Source: Meandrina meandrites
Lineage: Eukaryota > Cnidaria > Anthozoa > Scleractinia > Meandrinidae
Direction: 5' to 3'
Assembly: GCA_963693305.1 (NCBI GenBank)
Contig: OY855908.1
Coordinates: forward strand, 39,788,305-39,852,304
Length of the DNA stretch: 64,000 nucleotides
How positions within the stretch are numbered: position 1 is the first letter of the stretch; every line of letters begins with the position of its first letter. The notes under the pieces are model-generated. The model was not told where the DNA came from. It saw only the letters and a program-made list of their open reading frames with translations, and made no database searches. The translations under genes were made by a program, and so were the position numbers. This document shows positions 24,444 through 37,582 of this stretch, piece after piece.

Positions 24444-25616
24444 GTGTATAGTGCACAGTGCAGAGAGTATAGTGTACCGTGTATAGTGCACAAAGTAGAG
24501 TGTACCGTGTATAGTGCACAGTGCACAGAGTAAAGTGTACCGTCCATAGTGCACAGTGCACTGAGTCCAGTGTACCGTGTATAGTGCACAGCGCACAGAG
24601 TACAGTGTACCGTGTATAGTGCACAGAGTACAGTGTACCGTGTATAGTGCACAGTGCACAGAGTACAGTGTACCGTGTATAGTACACAGTGCACAGGGTA
24701 CAGTGTACCATGTATAGTACACAGTGCACAGAGTACAGTGTACCGTGTTTAGTGCACAGGGTATAGAGTACAGTGTACCGTGTATAGTGCAGAGTACAGT
24801 GTACTGTGTATAGTGCACAGTGCACAGAGTACAGTGTATCGTGTATAGTGCACAGTGCACAGCATACAGTGTACCGTGTATAGTGCACAGCACACAGAGT
24901 ACAGTGTACCGTGTATAGTGCACAGTGCACAGAGTACAGTGTACCGTGTATAGTGCACAGTGCACAGAGTACAGTGTACCGTGTATAGTGCACAGTGCAC
25001 AGAGTACAGTGTACCGTGTATAGTTCACAGTGCACAGTGCACAGAGTACAGTGTACCGTGTATAGTGCACAGCGCACAGAGTACAGTGTACTGTGTATAG
25101 TGCACAGAATACTATGTACCATGTATGGTGTACAGTGCACAGAGTACAGTGTACCGTGTATAGTGAACAGAGTACAGTTTGCCGTGTATAGTGCACAGAG
25201 TACAGTGTACCGTGTATAGTGCACAGTGCACAGAGTAAAGTGTACCGTGTATAGTACACAGTGCACAGGGTACAGTGTACCGTGTATAGTGCACAGTGCA
25301 CAGACTACAGTATATTGTGTATAGTGCACAGAGTACTGTGTACCGTGTATGGTGTACAGTGCACAGAGCACAGTGTACCGTGTATAGTGAACAGAGTACA
25401 GTGTGCCGTGTGTAGTGCACAGAGTACAGTGTACCGTGTATAGTGCACAGAGTAGAGTGTACCGTGTATAGTGCACAGTGCACAGTGTACCATGTATAGT
25501 GAACAGAGTACAGTGTACCGTGTATAGTACACAGTGCACAGAGTACAGTGTACCGTTTATAGTGCACAGTGCACAGAGTACAGTGTACTGTGTATAGTGC
25601 ATAGAGTACAGTGTAC

Positions 25617-25636
25617 CGTGTATTAGAAAACAGTGC
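25617..25636 (+). repeat. A-run marker 8
   Basis: Canonical form. Lies unusually close (150 bp) to an AT block. Confidence 0.88.
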
Positions 25637-25766
25637 ACAGTGCACAGAGTACAGTGTACCGTGTATAGTGCACAGTGCACAGAGTACAGTGTACCGTGTA
25701 TAGTGCACAGTGCACAGTGCACAGAGTACAGTGTACCGTGTATAGTGCACAGCGCACAGAGTACAG

Positions 25767-25826
25767 TGTATATACCGTGTATATACCGTGTATATACCGT
25801 GTATATACCGTATATACTACTATACC
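25767..25826 (+). repeat. AT block 13, 60 bp
   Basis: Canonical, followed by an ordinary 35-bp unit and a CGTGCATAG unit. Lies 150 bp after an A-run marker. Confidence 0.93.
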
Positions 25827-27270
25827 GTGTATAGTGCACAGTGCACAGAGTACAGTGTACCGTGCATAGTGCACAGTGCACTGTGTCCAGTGTACCGTGT
25901 ATAGTGCACAGTGCACAGAGTACAGTGTACCGTGTATAGTGCACAGTGCACAGAGTACAGTGTACCGTGTATAGTGCACAGTGCACAGTGCACAGAGTAC
26001 AGTGTACCGTGTATAGTGCACAGTGCACAGTGCACAGAGTACAGTGTACCGTGTATAGTGCACAGCGCACAGAGTACAGTGTACCGTGTATAGTGCACAG
26101 AGTACTGTGTACCGTGTATGGTGTACAGTGCACAGAGTACAGTGTACCGTGTATAGTGAACAGAGTACAGTGTGCCGTGTATAGTGCACAGAGTATAGTG
26201 TACCTTGTATAGTGCACAGTGCACAGAGTACAGTGTACCGTGTATAGTACACAGTGCACAGGGTACAGTGTACCGTGTATAGTGCACAGTGCACAGAGTA
26301 CAGTGTACCGTGTTTAGTTCACAGGGCATAGAGTACAGTGTACCGTGTATAGTGCAGAGTACAGTGTACTGTGTATAGTGCACAGTACAAAGAGTACAGT
26401 GTACCGTGTATAGTGCACACTGCACAGCATACAGTGTACCGTGTATAGTGCACAGCACACAGAGTACAGTGTACCGTGTATAGTGCACAGTGCACAGAGT
26501 ACAGTGTACCGTGTATAGTGCACAGTGCACAAAGTACAGTGTACCGTGTATAGTGCACAGAGTACAGTGTACCGTGTATAGTGTACAGTGCACAGAGTAC
26601 AGTGGACAGAGTACAGTGTACCGTGTATAGTGAACATAGTAGCGTGTACCGTGTATAGTGCAAAGTGCACAGAGTACAGTGTACCGTGTATAGTACACAG
26701 TGCACAGGGTACAGTGTACCGTGTATAGTGCACAGTGCACAGAGTACAGTGTACCGTGTTTAGTGCACAGGGCATAGAGTACAGTGTACCGTGTATAGTG
26801 CAGAGTACAGTGTACTGTGTATAGTGCACAGTGCACAGAGTACAGTGTACCGTGTATAGTGCACAGCACACAGAGTACAGTGTACCGTGTATAGTGGACA
26901 GTGCACAGAGTACAGTGTACAGTGTATAGTGCACAGTGCACAGAGTACAGTGTACCGTGTATAGTGCACAGTGCACAGAGTACAGTGTACCACGTATAGT
27001 GCACAGGGCACAGAGTACAGTGTACCGTGGATAGTGCACAGAGTACAGGGTACTGTGTATAGTGGACAGTGCACAGAGTACAGTTCACCGTGTATAGTGC
27101 ACAGTGCACAGTGTACCATGTATAGTGAACAGAGTACAGTGTACCGTGTATAGTACACAGTGCACAGAGTACAGTGTACCGTGTATAGTGCACAGAGTAC
27201 AGTGTACCGTTTATAGTGCACAGTGCACAGAGTACAGTGTACTGTGTATAGTGCACAGAGTACAGTGTAC

Positions 27271-27290
27271 CGTGTATTAGAAAAGAGTGC
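27271..27290 (+). repeat. A-run marker 9
   Basis: AAAAGAG variant. Confidence 0.87.
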
Positions 27291-28267
27291 ACAGTGCACA
27301 GAGTACAGTGTACCGTATATAGTGCACAGTGCACAGAGTACAGTGTACCGTGTATAGTGCACAGTGCACAGTGCACAGAGTACAGTGTACCGGGTATAGT
27401 GCACAGCGCACAGAGTACAGTGTGCCGTCTATAGTGCACAGAGTACAGTGTACCGTGTAAAGTGCACAGTGCACAGAGTACAGTGTACCGTGTATAGTAC
27501 ACAGTGCACAGGGTACAGTGTACCGTGTATAGTGCACAGTAGACAGAGTACAGTGTACCGTGTTTAGTGCACAGGGCATAGAGTACAGTGTACCGTGTAT
27601 AGTGCACAGAGTACAGTGTACCGTGTATGGTGTACAGTGCACAGAGTACAGTGTACCGTGTATAGTGAACAGACTACAGTCTGCCGTGTATAGTGCACAG
27701 AGTACAGTGTACCGTGTATAGTGCACAGTGCACAGAGTACAGTGTACCGTGTATAGTGCACAGTGCACAGAGTAGAGTGTACCGTGTATAGTGCACAGTG
27801 CACAGAGTACAGTGTACCATGTATAGTGCACAGTGCACAGTGCACAGAGTACAGTGTACCGTGTATAGTGCACAGCGCACAGAGTACAGTGTACCGTGTA
27901 TAGTGCACAGAGTACTGTGTACCGTGTATGGTGTACAGTGCACAGAGTACAGTGTACCGTGTATAGTGAACAGAGTACAGTGTGCCGTGTATAGTGCACA
28001 GAGTACAGTGTACCGTGTATAGTGCACAGTGCACAGAGTACAGTGTACCGTGTATAGTACACAGTGCACAGGGTAATGTGTACCGTGTATAGTGCACAAT
28101 TCACAGAGTACAGTATACCGTGTATAGTGCACAGAGTACTTTGTACCGTGTATGGTGTACAGTGCAGAGAGCACAGTGTACCGTGTATAGTGAACAGAGT
28201 ACAGTGTGCCGTGTATAGTGCACAGAGTACAGTGTACCGTGTATAGTGCACAGCGCACAGAGTACAG

Positions 28268-28327
28268 TGTATATACCGTGTATATACCGTGTATATACCG
28301 TGTATATACCGTATATACTACTATACC
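28268..28327 (+). repeat. AT block 14, 60 bp
   Basis: Followed by the unusual GTGCAGGGAG. Confidence 0.93.
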
Positions 28328-28819
28328 GTGTATAGTGCACAGTGCAGGGAGTACAGTGTACCATGTATAGTGCACAGAGTAGAGTGTACCGTGTATAGTG
28401 CACAGTGCACAGAGTACAGTGTACCGTGTATAGTACACAGTGCACAGGTTACAGTGTACCGTGTATAGTGCACAGTGCACAGAGTACAGTATACCGTGTA
28501 TAGTGCACAGAGTACTGTGTACCGTGTATGGTGTACAGTGCACAGAGCACAGTGTACCGTGTATAGTGAACAGAGTACAGTGTGCCGTGTATAGTGCACA
28601 GAGTACAGTGTACCGTGTTTAGTGCACAGTGCACAGAGTACAGTGTACCGTGTATAGTACACAGTGCACAGGGTACAGTGTACCGTGTATAGTGCACAGT
28701 GCACAGAGTACAGTGTACCGTGTTTAGTGCACAGGGCATAGAGTACAGTGTACCGTGTATAGTGCACAGAGTACTGTGTACCGTGTATGGTGTACAGTGC
28801 ACAGAGTACAGTGTACCGT

Positions 28820-29470
28820 GTATAGTGCACAGTGCAGAGAGTACAGTGTACCATGTATTGTGCACAGAGTACAGTGTACCGTGTATGGTGCACAGTGCAA
28901 AGAGTACAGTGTACCGTGTATAGTGCACAGAGTACAGTGTACCGTGTATAGTGCACAGAGTACAGTGTACCGTGTATAGTGCAATGAGTAGAGTGTACCA
29001 TGTATAGTGCACAGTGCACAGAGTACAGTGTACCATGCATAGTGCACAGTGCAGAGAGTACAGTGTACCGTGTATAGTGCACAGGGTACAGTGTACCGTG
29101 TATAGTGCAAAGAGTACAGTGTACCGTGTATAGTGCAGAGTACTGTGTACCGTGTATAGTGCACAGTGCAGAGAGTACAGTGTACAGTGTATTGTGCACA
29201 GAGTACAGTGTACCGTGTATGGTGCACAGTGCAAAGAGTACAGTGTACCGTGTATAGTGCACAGAGTACAGTGTACCGTGTATAGTGCACAGAGTACAGT
29301 GTACCGTGTATAGTGCAATGAGTAGAGTGTACCATGTATAGTGCACAGTGCACAGAGTACAGTGTACCGTGCATAGTGCACAGTGCAGAGAGTACAGTGT
29401 ACCGTGTATAGTGCACAGGGTACAGTGTACCGTGTATAGTGCAAAGAGTACAGTGTACCGTGTATAGTGC
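28820..29470 (+). repeat. 334-bp direct tandem duplication
   Basis: Bases 28820-29135 correspond to 29154-29469. Both copies carry GCAATGAGTAGAG (28981 and 29315) and ATTGTGCAC. They differ by CCATG versus CAGTG and a 2-base loss. Confidence 0.82.
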
Positions 29471-29915
29471 ACAGAGTACTGTGTACCGTGTATGGTGTAC
29501 AGTGCACAGAGTACAGTGTACCGTGTATAGTGCACAGTGCAGAGAGTACAGTGTACCGTGTATTGTGCACAGAGTACAGTGTACCGTGTATGGTGCACAG
29601 TGCACAGAGTACAGTGTACCGTGTATAGTGCACAGAGTACAGTGTACCGTGTATAGTGCAAAGAGTACAGTGTACCGTGTATAGTGCACAGAGTAGAGTG
29701 TACCGTGTATAGTGCACAGTGCACAGAGTACAGTGTACCGTGTATAGAGCACAGTGCACTGAGTCCAGTGTACCGTGTATAGTGCTCAGTGCACAGAGTA
29801 CAGTGTACCGTGTATAGTGAACAGTGCACAGAGTACAGTGTACCGTGTATAGTGCACAGTGCACAGTGCACAGAGTACAGTGTACCGTGTATAGTTCACA
29901 GCGCACAGAGTACAG

Positions 29916-29974
29916 TGTATATACCGTGTATATACCGTGTATAACCGTGTATATACCGTATATACTACTATACC
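29916..29974 (+). repeat. AT block 15, 59 bp
   Basis: One base lost in the third sub-repeat (GTGTATAACC). Preceded by AGTTCACAGCGCAC. Confidence 0.92.
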
Positions 29975-32900
29975 GTGTATAGTGCACAGTGCACAGAGTA
30001 CAGTGTACCGTGTTTAGTGCACAGTGCACAGTGCACAGAGTACAGTGTAAAGTTTATAGTGCACAGAGTACAGTGTACCGTGTATAGTGCACAGAGTAGA
30101 GTGAACCGTGTATAGTGCACAGTGCACAGAGTACAGTGTACCGTGCATAGTGCACAGTGCACTGAGTCCAGTGTACCGTGTATAGTGCACAGTGCACAGA
30201 GTACAGTGTACCGTGTATAGTGCACAGTGCACAGAGTACAGTGTACCGTGCATAGTGCACAGTGCACTGAGTCCAGTGTACCGTGTATAGTGCACAGTGC
30301 ACAGAGTACAGTGTACCGTGCATAGTGCACAGTGCAGAGAGTACAGTGTACCGTGTATAGTGCACAGGGTACAGTGTACCGTGTATAGTGCAAAGAGTAC
30401 AGTGTACCGTGTATAGTGCACAGAGTACTGTGTACCGTGTATGGTGTACAGTGCACAGAGTACAGTGTACCGTGTATAGTGAGCAGAGTACAGTGTGCCG
30501 TGTATAGTGCACAGAGTACAGTGTACCGTGTATAGTGCACAGTGCACAGAGTACAGTGTACCGTGTATAGTACACAGTGCACAGGGTACAGTGTACCGTG
30601 TATAGTGCACAGTGCACAGAGTACAGTATACCGTGTATAGTGCACAGAGTACAGTGTACCGTGTATAGTGCACAGTGCACAGAGTACAGTGTACCGTGTA
30701 TAGTGAACATAGTACAGTGTACCGTGTATAGTGCACAGTGCACAGAGTACAGTGTACCGTGTATAGTACACAGTGCACAGGGTACAGTGTACCGTGTATA
30801 GTGCACAGTGCACAGAGTACAGTGTACCGTGTTTAGTGCACAGGGCATAGAGTACAGTGTACCGTGTATAGTGCAGAGTACAGTGTACTGTGTATAGCGC
30901 ACAGTGCACAGAGTACAGTGTACCGCGTATAGTGCACAGTGCAGCGCGTACAGTGTACCGTGTATAGTGCACAGCACACAGAGTACAGTGTACCGTGTAT
31001 AGTGCACAGTGCAAAGAGTACAGTGTACCGTGTATAGTGCACAGTGCACAGAGTACAGTGTACCGTGTATAGCGCACAGTGCACAGAGTACAGTGTACCG
31101 TGTATAGTGCACAGTGCACAGTGTACAGTGTACCGTGTATAGTGCACAGAGTACAGTGTACAGTGTATAGTGTACAGAGCACAGAGTACAGTGCACAGAG
31201 TACAGTGTACCGTGTATAGTGCACAGTGCACAGAGTACAGTGTACCGTGTATAGTGCACAGAGTACAGTGTACCGTGTATAGTGTACAGTGCACAGAGTA
31301 CAGTGCACAGAGTACAGTGTACCGTGTATAGTGAACATAGTACAGTGTACCGTGTATAGTGCACAGTGCACAGAGTACAGTGTAGCGTGTATAGTACACA
31401 GTGCTCAGGGTACAGTTTACCGTGTGTAGTGCACAGTGCACAGAGTACAGTGTACCGTGTTTAGTGCACAGGGCATAGAGTAAAGTGTACCGTGTATAGT
31501 GCAGAGTACAGTGTACTGTGTATAGCGCACAGTGCACAGAGTACAGTGTACCGTGTATAGGGCACAGTGCACAGCGTAAAGTGTACCGTGTATAGTGCAC
31601 AGCACACAGAGTACAGTGTACCGTGTATAGTGCACAGTGCACAGAGTACAGTGTACCGTGTATAGTGCACAGTGCACAGAGTACAGTGTACCGTGTATAG
31701 TGCACAGTGCACAGTGCACAGAGTACAGTGTACCGTGTATAGTGCACAGTGCACAGAGTACAGTGTACCGTGTATAGTGCACAGAGTACAGTGTACCGTG
31801 TATAGTGTACAGTGCACAGAGTACAGTGCACAGAATATAGTGTACCGTGTATAGTGAACATAGTACAGTGTACCGTGTATAGTGCACAGAGTACAGTGTA
31901 CCGTGTTTAGTGCACAGTGCAAAGAGTACAGTGTACGTGTATAGTGCACAGTGCACAGAGTACAGTGTACCGTGTATAGTGCACAGTGCACAGAGTACAG
32001 TGTACCGTGTATAGTGCACAGCGCACAGAGTACAGTGTACCGTGTATAGTGCACAGAGTACTGTGTACCGTGTATGGTGTACAGTGCACAGAGTACAGTG
32101 TACCGTGTATAGTGAACAGAGTACAGTGTGCCGTGTATAGTGCACAGAGTACAGTGTACCGTGTATAGTTCACAGTGCACAGAGTACAGTGTACCGTGTA
32201 TAGTACACAGTGCACAGGGTACAGTGTACCGTGTATAGTGCACAGTGCACAGAGTACAGTGTACCGTGTTTAGTGCACAGGGCATAGAGTACAGTGTACC
32301 GTGTATAGTGCAGAGTACAGTGTACTGTGTATAGTGCACAGTGCACAGAGTACAGTGTACCATGTATAGTGCACGGTGCACAGCATACAGTGTACCGTGT
32401 ATAGTGCACAGCACACAAAGTACAGTGTACCGTGTATAGTGCACAGTGCACAGAGTACAGTGTACCGTGTATAGTGCACAGTGCACAGAGTACAGTGTAC
32501 CGTGTATAGTGCACAGTGCACAGAGTACAGTGTACCGTGTATAGTGGACAGTGCACAGAGTACAGTGTACCGTGTATAGTGCACAGAGTACAGTGTACCG
32601 TGTATAGTGTACAGTGCACAGAGTACAGTGCACAGAGTACAGTGTACCGTGTATAGTGAACATAGTACAGTGTACCGTGTATAGTGCACAGAGTACAGTG
32701 TACCGTGTATAGTGCACAGTGCACAGAGTACAGTGTACCGTGTATAGTGCACAGTGCACAGAGTACAGTGTACCGTGTTTAGTGCACAGGGCATAGAGTA
32801 CAGTGTACCGTGTAAAGTGCAGAGTACAGTGTACTGTGTATAGTGCACAGTGCACAGAGTACAGTGTACCGTGTATAGTGCACAGTGCAGAGCGTACAGT

Positions 32901-33394
32901 GTACCGTGTATAGTGCACAGCACACAGCGTACAGTGTACCGTGTATAGTGCACAGTGCACAGAGTACAGTGCACGGTGTATAGTGCACAGCACACAGAGT
33001 ACAGTGTACCGTGTATAGTGCACAGTGCACAGAGTACAGTGCACCGTGTATAGTGCACGGTGCACAGAGTACAGTGTACCGTGTATAGTGCACAGTGCAC
33101 AGAGTACAGTGTACCACATATAGTGCACAGGGCACAGAGTACAGTGTACCGTGGATAGTGCACAGAGTACAGGGTACTGTGTATAGTGGACAGTGCACAG
33201 AGTACAGTGTACCGTGTATAGTGCACAGTGCACAGTGTACCATGTATAGTGAACAGAGTACAGTGTACCGTTTATTGTACACAGTGCACAGAGTACAGTG
33301 TACCGTGTATAGTGCACAGAGTACAGTGTACCGTTTATAGTGCAAAGTGCACAGAGTACAGTGTACTGTGTATAGTGCACAGAGTACAGTGTAC

Positions 33395-33414
33395 CGTGTA
33401 TTTGAAAACAGTGC
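33395..33414 (+). repeat. A-run marker 10
   Basis: TTTGAAAACAG variant. Two irregular units follow (GCAGTGTGCACAG near 33448 and CACAGGCACAG near 33519). Confidence 0.86.
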
Positions 33415-33779
33415 ACAGTGCACAGAGTACAGTGTACCGTGTATAGTGCAGTGTGCACAGAGTACAGTGTACTGTGTATAGTGCACAGTGCACAGAGTAC
33501 AGTGTACCATGTATAGTGCACAGGCACAGAGTACAGTGTACCGTGTATAGTGCACAGTGCACAGAGTACAGTGTACCGTGTATAGTGCACAGTGCACAGA
33601 GTACAGTGTACCGTGTATAGTGCACAGTGCACAGAGTACAGTGTACCGTGTATAGTGCACAGTGCACAGTGGAATGAGTACAGTGTACCGTGTATAGTGC
33701 ACAGCACACAGAGTACAGTGTACCGTGTATAGTGCACAGAGTACTGTGTACCGTGTATGGTGTACAGTGCACAGAGTAC

Positions 33780-34451
33780 AGTGTACCGTGTATAGTGCAC
33801 AGTGCAGAGAGTACAGTGTACCGTGTATTGTGCACAGAGTACAGTGTACCGTGTATGGTGGACAGTGCACAGAGTACAGTGTACCGTGTATAGTGCACAG
33901 AGTACAGTGTACCGTGTATAGTGTACAGAGTACAGTGTACCGTGTATAGTGCACAGAGTAGAGTGTACCGTGTATAGTGCACAGTGCACAGAGTACAGTG
34001 TACCGTGCATAGTGCACAGTGCAGAGAGTACAGTGTACCGTGTATAGTGCACAGAGTACAGTGTACCGTGTATAGTGCAAAGAGTACAGTGTACCGTGTA
34101 TAGTGCACAGAATACAGTGTACCGTGTATAGTGCACAGTGCAGAGAGTACAGTGTACCGTGTATTGTGCACAGACTACAGTGTACCGTGTATGGTGGACA
34201 GTGCACAGAGTACAGTGTACCGTGTATAGTGCACAGAGTACAGTGTACCGTGTATAGTGCACAGAGTACAGTGTACCGTGTATAGTGCACAGAGTAGAGT
34301 GTACCGTGTATAGTGCACAGTGCACAGAGTACAGTGTACCGTGCATAGTGCACAGTGCAGAGAGTACAGTGTACCGTGTATAGTGCACAGAGTACAGTGT
34401 ACCGTGTATAGTGCAAAGAGTACAGCGTACCGTGTATAGTGCACAGAGTAC
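33780..34451 (+). repeat. 336-bp direct tandem duplication
   Basis: Step 336 equals 48 heptamers. Both copies carry ATGGTGGACAG (33855 and 34191) and ATTGTGCACAG. Point differences such as GAGTACAG versus GACTACAG are present. Confidence 0.82.
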
Positions 34452-34669
34452 AGTGTACCGTGTATAGTGCACAGTGCACAGAGTACAGTGTACCGTGTAT
34501 AGAGCACAGTGCACTGAGTCCAGTGTACCGTGTATAGTGCACAGTGAACAGAGTACAGTGTACCGTGTACAGTGCACAGTGCACAGAGTACAGTGTACCG
34601 TGTATAGTGCACAGTGCACAGTGCACAGAGTACAGTGTACCGGTATAGTGCACAGCGCACAGAGTACAG

Positions 34670-34707
34670 TGTATATACCGTGTATATACCGTATATACTA
34701 CTATACC
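34670..34707 (+). repeat. AT block 16, 38 bp, two 11-mers
   Basis: Shortest form. The preceding unit has lost two bases (ACCGGTATAG). Confidence 0.92.
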
Positions 34708-35184
34708 GTGTATAGTGCACAGTGCACAGAGTACAGTGTACCGTGTATAGTGCACAGTACACAGTGCACAGAGTAAAGTGTACCGTGTATAGTGCACAGA
34801 GTACAGTGTACCGTGTATAGTGCACAGAGTAGAGTGTACCGTGTATAGTGCACAGTGCACAGAGTACAGTGTACCGTGTATAGTGCAAAGAGTACAGTGT
34901 ACCGTGTATAGTGCACAGAGTAGAGTGTACCGTGTATAGTGCACAGTGCACAGAGTACAGTGTACCGTGCATAGTGCACAGTGCAGAGAGTACAGTGTAC
35001 CGTGTATAGTGCACAGAGTACAGTGTACCGTGTATAGTGCAAAGAGTACAGTGTACCGTGTATAGTGCACAGAGTACAGTGTACCGTGCATAGTGCACAG
35101 TGCACAGAGTACAGTGTACCGTGTATAGTGCACAGTGCACAGAGTACAGTGTACCGTGTATAGTGCACAGCGCACAGAGTACAG

Positions 35185-35244
35185 TTTATATACCGTGTAT
35201 ATACCGTGTATATACCGTGTATATACCGTATTTACTACTATACC
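35185..35244 (+). repeat. AT block 17, 60 bp, diverged
   Basis: Starts TTTATATACC and its tail is GTATTTACTACTATACC. Confidence 0.92.
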
Positions 35245-36074
35245 GTGTATAGTGCACAGTGCAGAGAGTACAGTGTACCGTGTTTAGTGCACAGTGCACA
35301 GTGCACAGAGTACAGTGTACCGTGTATAGTGCACAGAGTACACTGTAACGTGTATACTGCACAGAGTAGAGTGTACCGTGTATAGTGCACAGTGCACAGA
35401 GTACAGTGTACCGTGCATAGTGCACAGTGCACTGAGTCCAGTGTACCGTGTATAGTCCACAGTGCACAGAGTACAGTGTACCGTGTATAGTGCACAGTGC
35501 ACAGAGTACAGTGTACCGTGTATAGTGCACAGTGCACAGTGCACAGAGTACAGTGTACCGTGTATAATGGACAGTGCACAGTGCACAGAGCACAGTGTAC
35601 CGTGTATAGTGCACAGCGCACAGAGTACAGTGTACCGTGTATAGTGCACAGAGTACTGTGTACCGTGTATGGTGTACAGTGCACAGAGTACAGTGTACCG
35701 TGTATAGTGAACAGAGTACAGTGTGCCGTGTATAGTGCACAGAGTACAGTGTACCGTGTATAGTGCACAGTGCACAGAGTACAGTGTACCGTGTATAGTA
35801 CACAGTGCACAGGGTACAGTGTACCGTGTATAGTGCACAGTGCCCACAGTACAGTGTACCGTGTTTAGTGCACAGGGCTTAGAGTACAGTGTACCGTGTA
35901 TAGTGCAGAGTACAGTGTACTGTGTATAGTGCACAGTGCAGAGAGTACAGTGTACCGTGTATAGTGCACAGTGCACAGTGTACCATGAATAGTGAACAGA
36001 GTACAGTGTACCGTTTATAGTGCACAGTGCACAGAGTACAGTGTACTGTGTATAGTGCACAGAGTACAGTGTAC

Positions 36075-36094
36075 CGTGTATTAGAAAACAGTGC
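36075..36094 (+). repeat. A-run marker 11
   Basis: Canonical form. Confidence 0.88.
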
Positions 36095-37533
36095 ACAGTG
36101 CACAGAGTACAGTGTACCGTGTATAGTGCACAGTGCACAGAGTACAGTGTACCGTGTATAGTGCAAAGAGTACAGTGTACCGTGTATAGTGCACAGAGTA
36201 CAGTGTACCGTGCATAGTGCACAGTGCACAGAGTACAGTGTACCGTGTATAGTGCACAGCGCACAGAGTACAGTGTACCGTGTATAGTGCACAGAGTACT
36301 GTGTACCGTGTATGGTGTACAGTGCACAGAGTACAGTGTACCGTGTATAATGAACAGAGTACAGTGTGCCGTGTATAGTGCACAGAGTACAGTGTACCGT
36401 GTATAGTGCACAGTGCACAGAGTACAGTGTACCGTGTATAGTACACAGTGCACAGGGTACAGTGTACCGTGTATAGTGCACAGTGCACAGAGTACAGTAT
36501 ACCGTGTATAGTGCACAGAGTACTGTGTACCGTGTATGGTGTACCGTGCACAGAGTACAGTGTACCGTGTATAGTGAACAGAGTACAGTGTGCCGTGTAT
36601 AGTGCACAGAGTACAGTGTATCGTGTATAGTGCACAGTGCACAGAGTACAGTGTACCGTGTATAGTACACGGTGCACAGGGTACAGTGTACCGTGTATAG
36701 TGCACAGTGCACAGAGTACAGTGTACCGTGTTTAGTGCACAGGGCATAGAGTACAGTGTACCGTGTATAGTGCACAGAGTACTGTGTACCGTGTATGGTG
36801 TACAGTGCACAGAGTACAGTGTACCGTGTATAGTGCACAGTGCAGAGAGTACAGTGTACCGTGTATTTTGCACAGAGTACAGTGTACCGTGTATAGTGCA
36901 CAGAGTAGAGTGTACCGTGTATAGTGCACAGTGCACAGAGTACAGTGTACCGTGCATAGTGCACAGTGCAGAGAGTACAGTGTACCGTGTATAGTGCACA
37001 GGGTACAGTGTACCGTGTATAGTGCAAAGAGTACAGTGTACCGTGTATAGTGCACAGAGTACAGTGTACCGTGTATAGTGCACAGTGCACAGAGTACAGT
37101 GTACCGTGTATAGTGCACAGTGCACAGAGTACAGTGTGCCGTGTTTAGTGCACAGGGCATAGAGTACAGTGTACCGTGTATAGTGCACAGAGTACAGTGT
37201 ACCGCGCATAGTGCACAGTGCAGAGAGTACAGTGTACCGTGTATAGTGCACAGAGTACAGTGTACCGTGTATAGTGCAAAGAGTAGGGTGTACCGTGTAT
37301 AGTGCACAGAGTACAGTGTACCGTGTATAGTGCACAGTGCACAGAGTACAGTGTACCGTGTATAGAGCACAGTGCACTGAGTCCAGTGTACCGTGTATAG
37401 TGCACAGTGCACAGAGTACAGTGTACCGTGTATAGTGCACAGTGCACAGAGTACAGTGTACCGTGTATAGTGCACAGTGCACAGTGCACAGAGTACAGTG
37501 TACCGTGTATAGTGCACAGCGCACAGAGTACAG

Positions 37534-37582
37534 TGTATATACCGTGTATATACCGTGTATATAAAGTATATACTACTGTACC
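37534..37582 (+). repeat. AT block 18, 49 bp, diverged
   Basis: The last sub-repeat reads into ATAAAGTATATAC and the tail ends CTACTGTACC. Confidence 0.9.

Larger units (their letters stand above)
21537..24708 (+). repeat. 1541-bp direct tandem duplication with nested 535-bp step
   Basis: Bases 21537-23167 correspond to 23078-24708, each containing two AT blocks 535 bp apart. The rare variant CCGTCCATAG occurs after every one of the four AT blocks, so an older smaller duplication sits inside the newer one. A few mismatches separate the outer copies, such as TACATTGTTTAG near 22680 versus TACCGTGTTTAG near 24221. Confidence 0.88.
22308..29974. repeat. AT-block-rich domain, seven blocks
   Basis: AT blocks lie at 22308, 22843, 23849, 24384, 25767, 28268 and 29916, the first four inside the 1541-bp tandem duplication. 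A-run markers lie at 25617 and 27271, so the two marker types are not mutually exclusive here. No gene is seen. Confidence 0.88.
29975..34669. repeat. AT-block-free domain, 4.7 kb
   Basis: Ordinary and variant units only, with one diverged A-run marker (33395) and a 336-bp tandem duplication (33780-34451). The single-base-loss marker TGTACGTGTATAG near 31932 links the stretch to 8.06, 9.85 and 39.11 kb. No gene is seen. Confidence 0.87.
34670..37582. repeat. AT-block domain, three blocks
   Basis: AT blocks at 34670 (38 bp, shortest form), 35185 and 37534 are all atypical in length or sequence. One A-run marker lies at 36075. No gene is seen. Confidence 0.87.
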
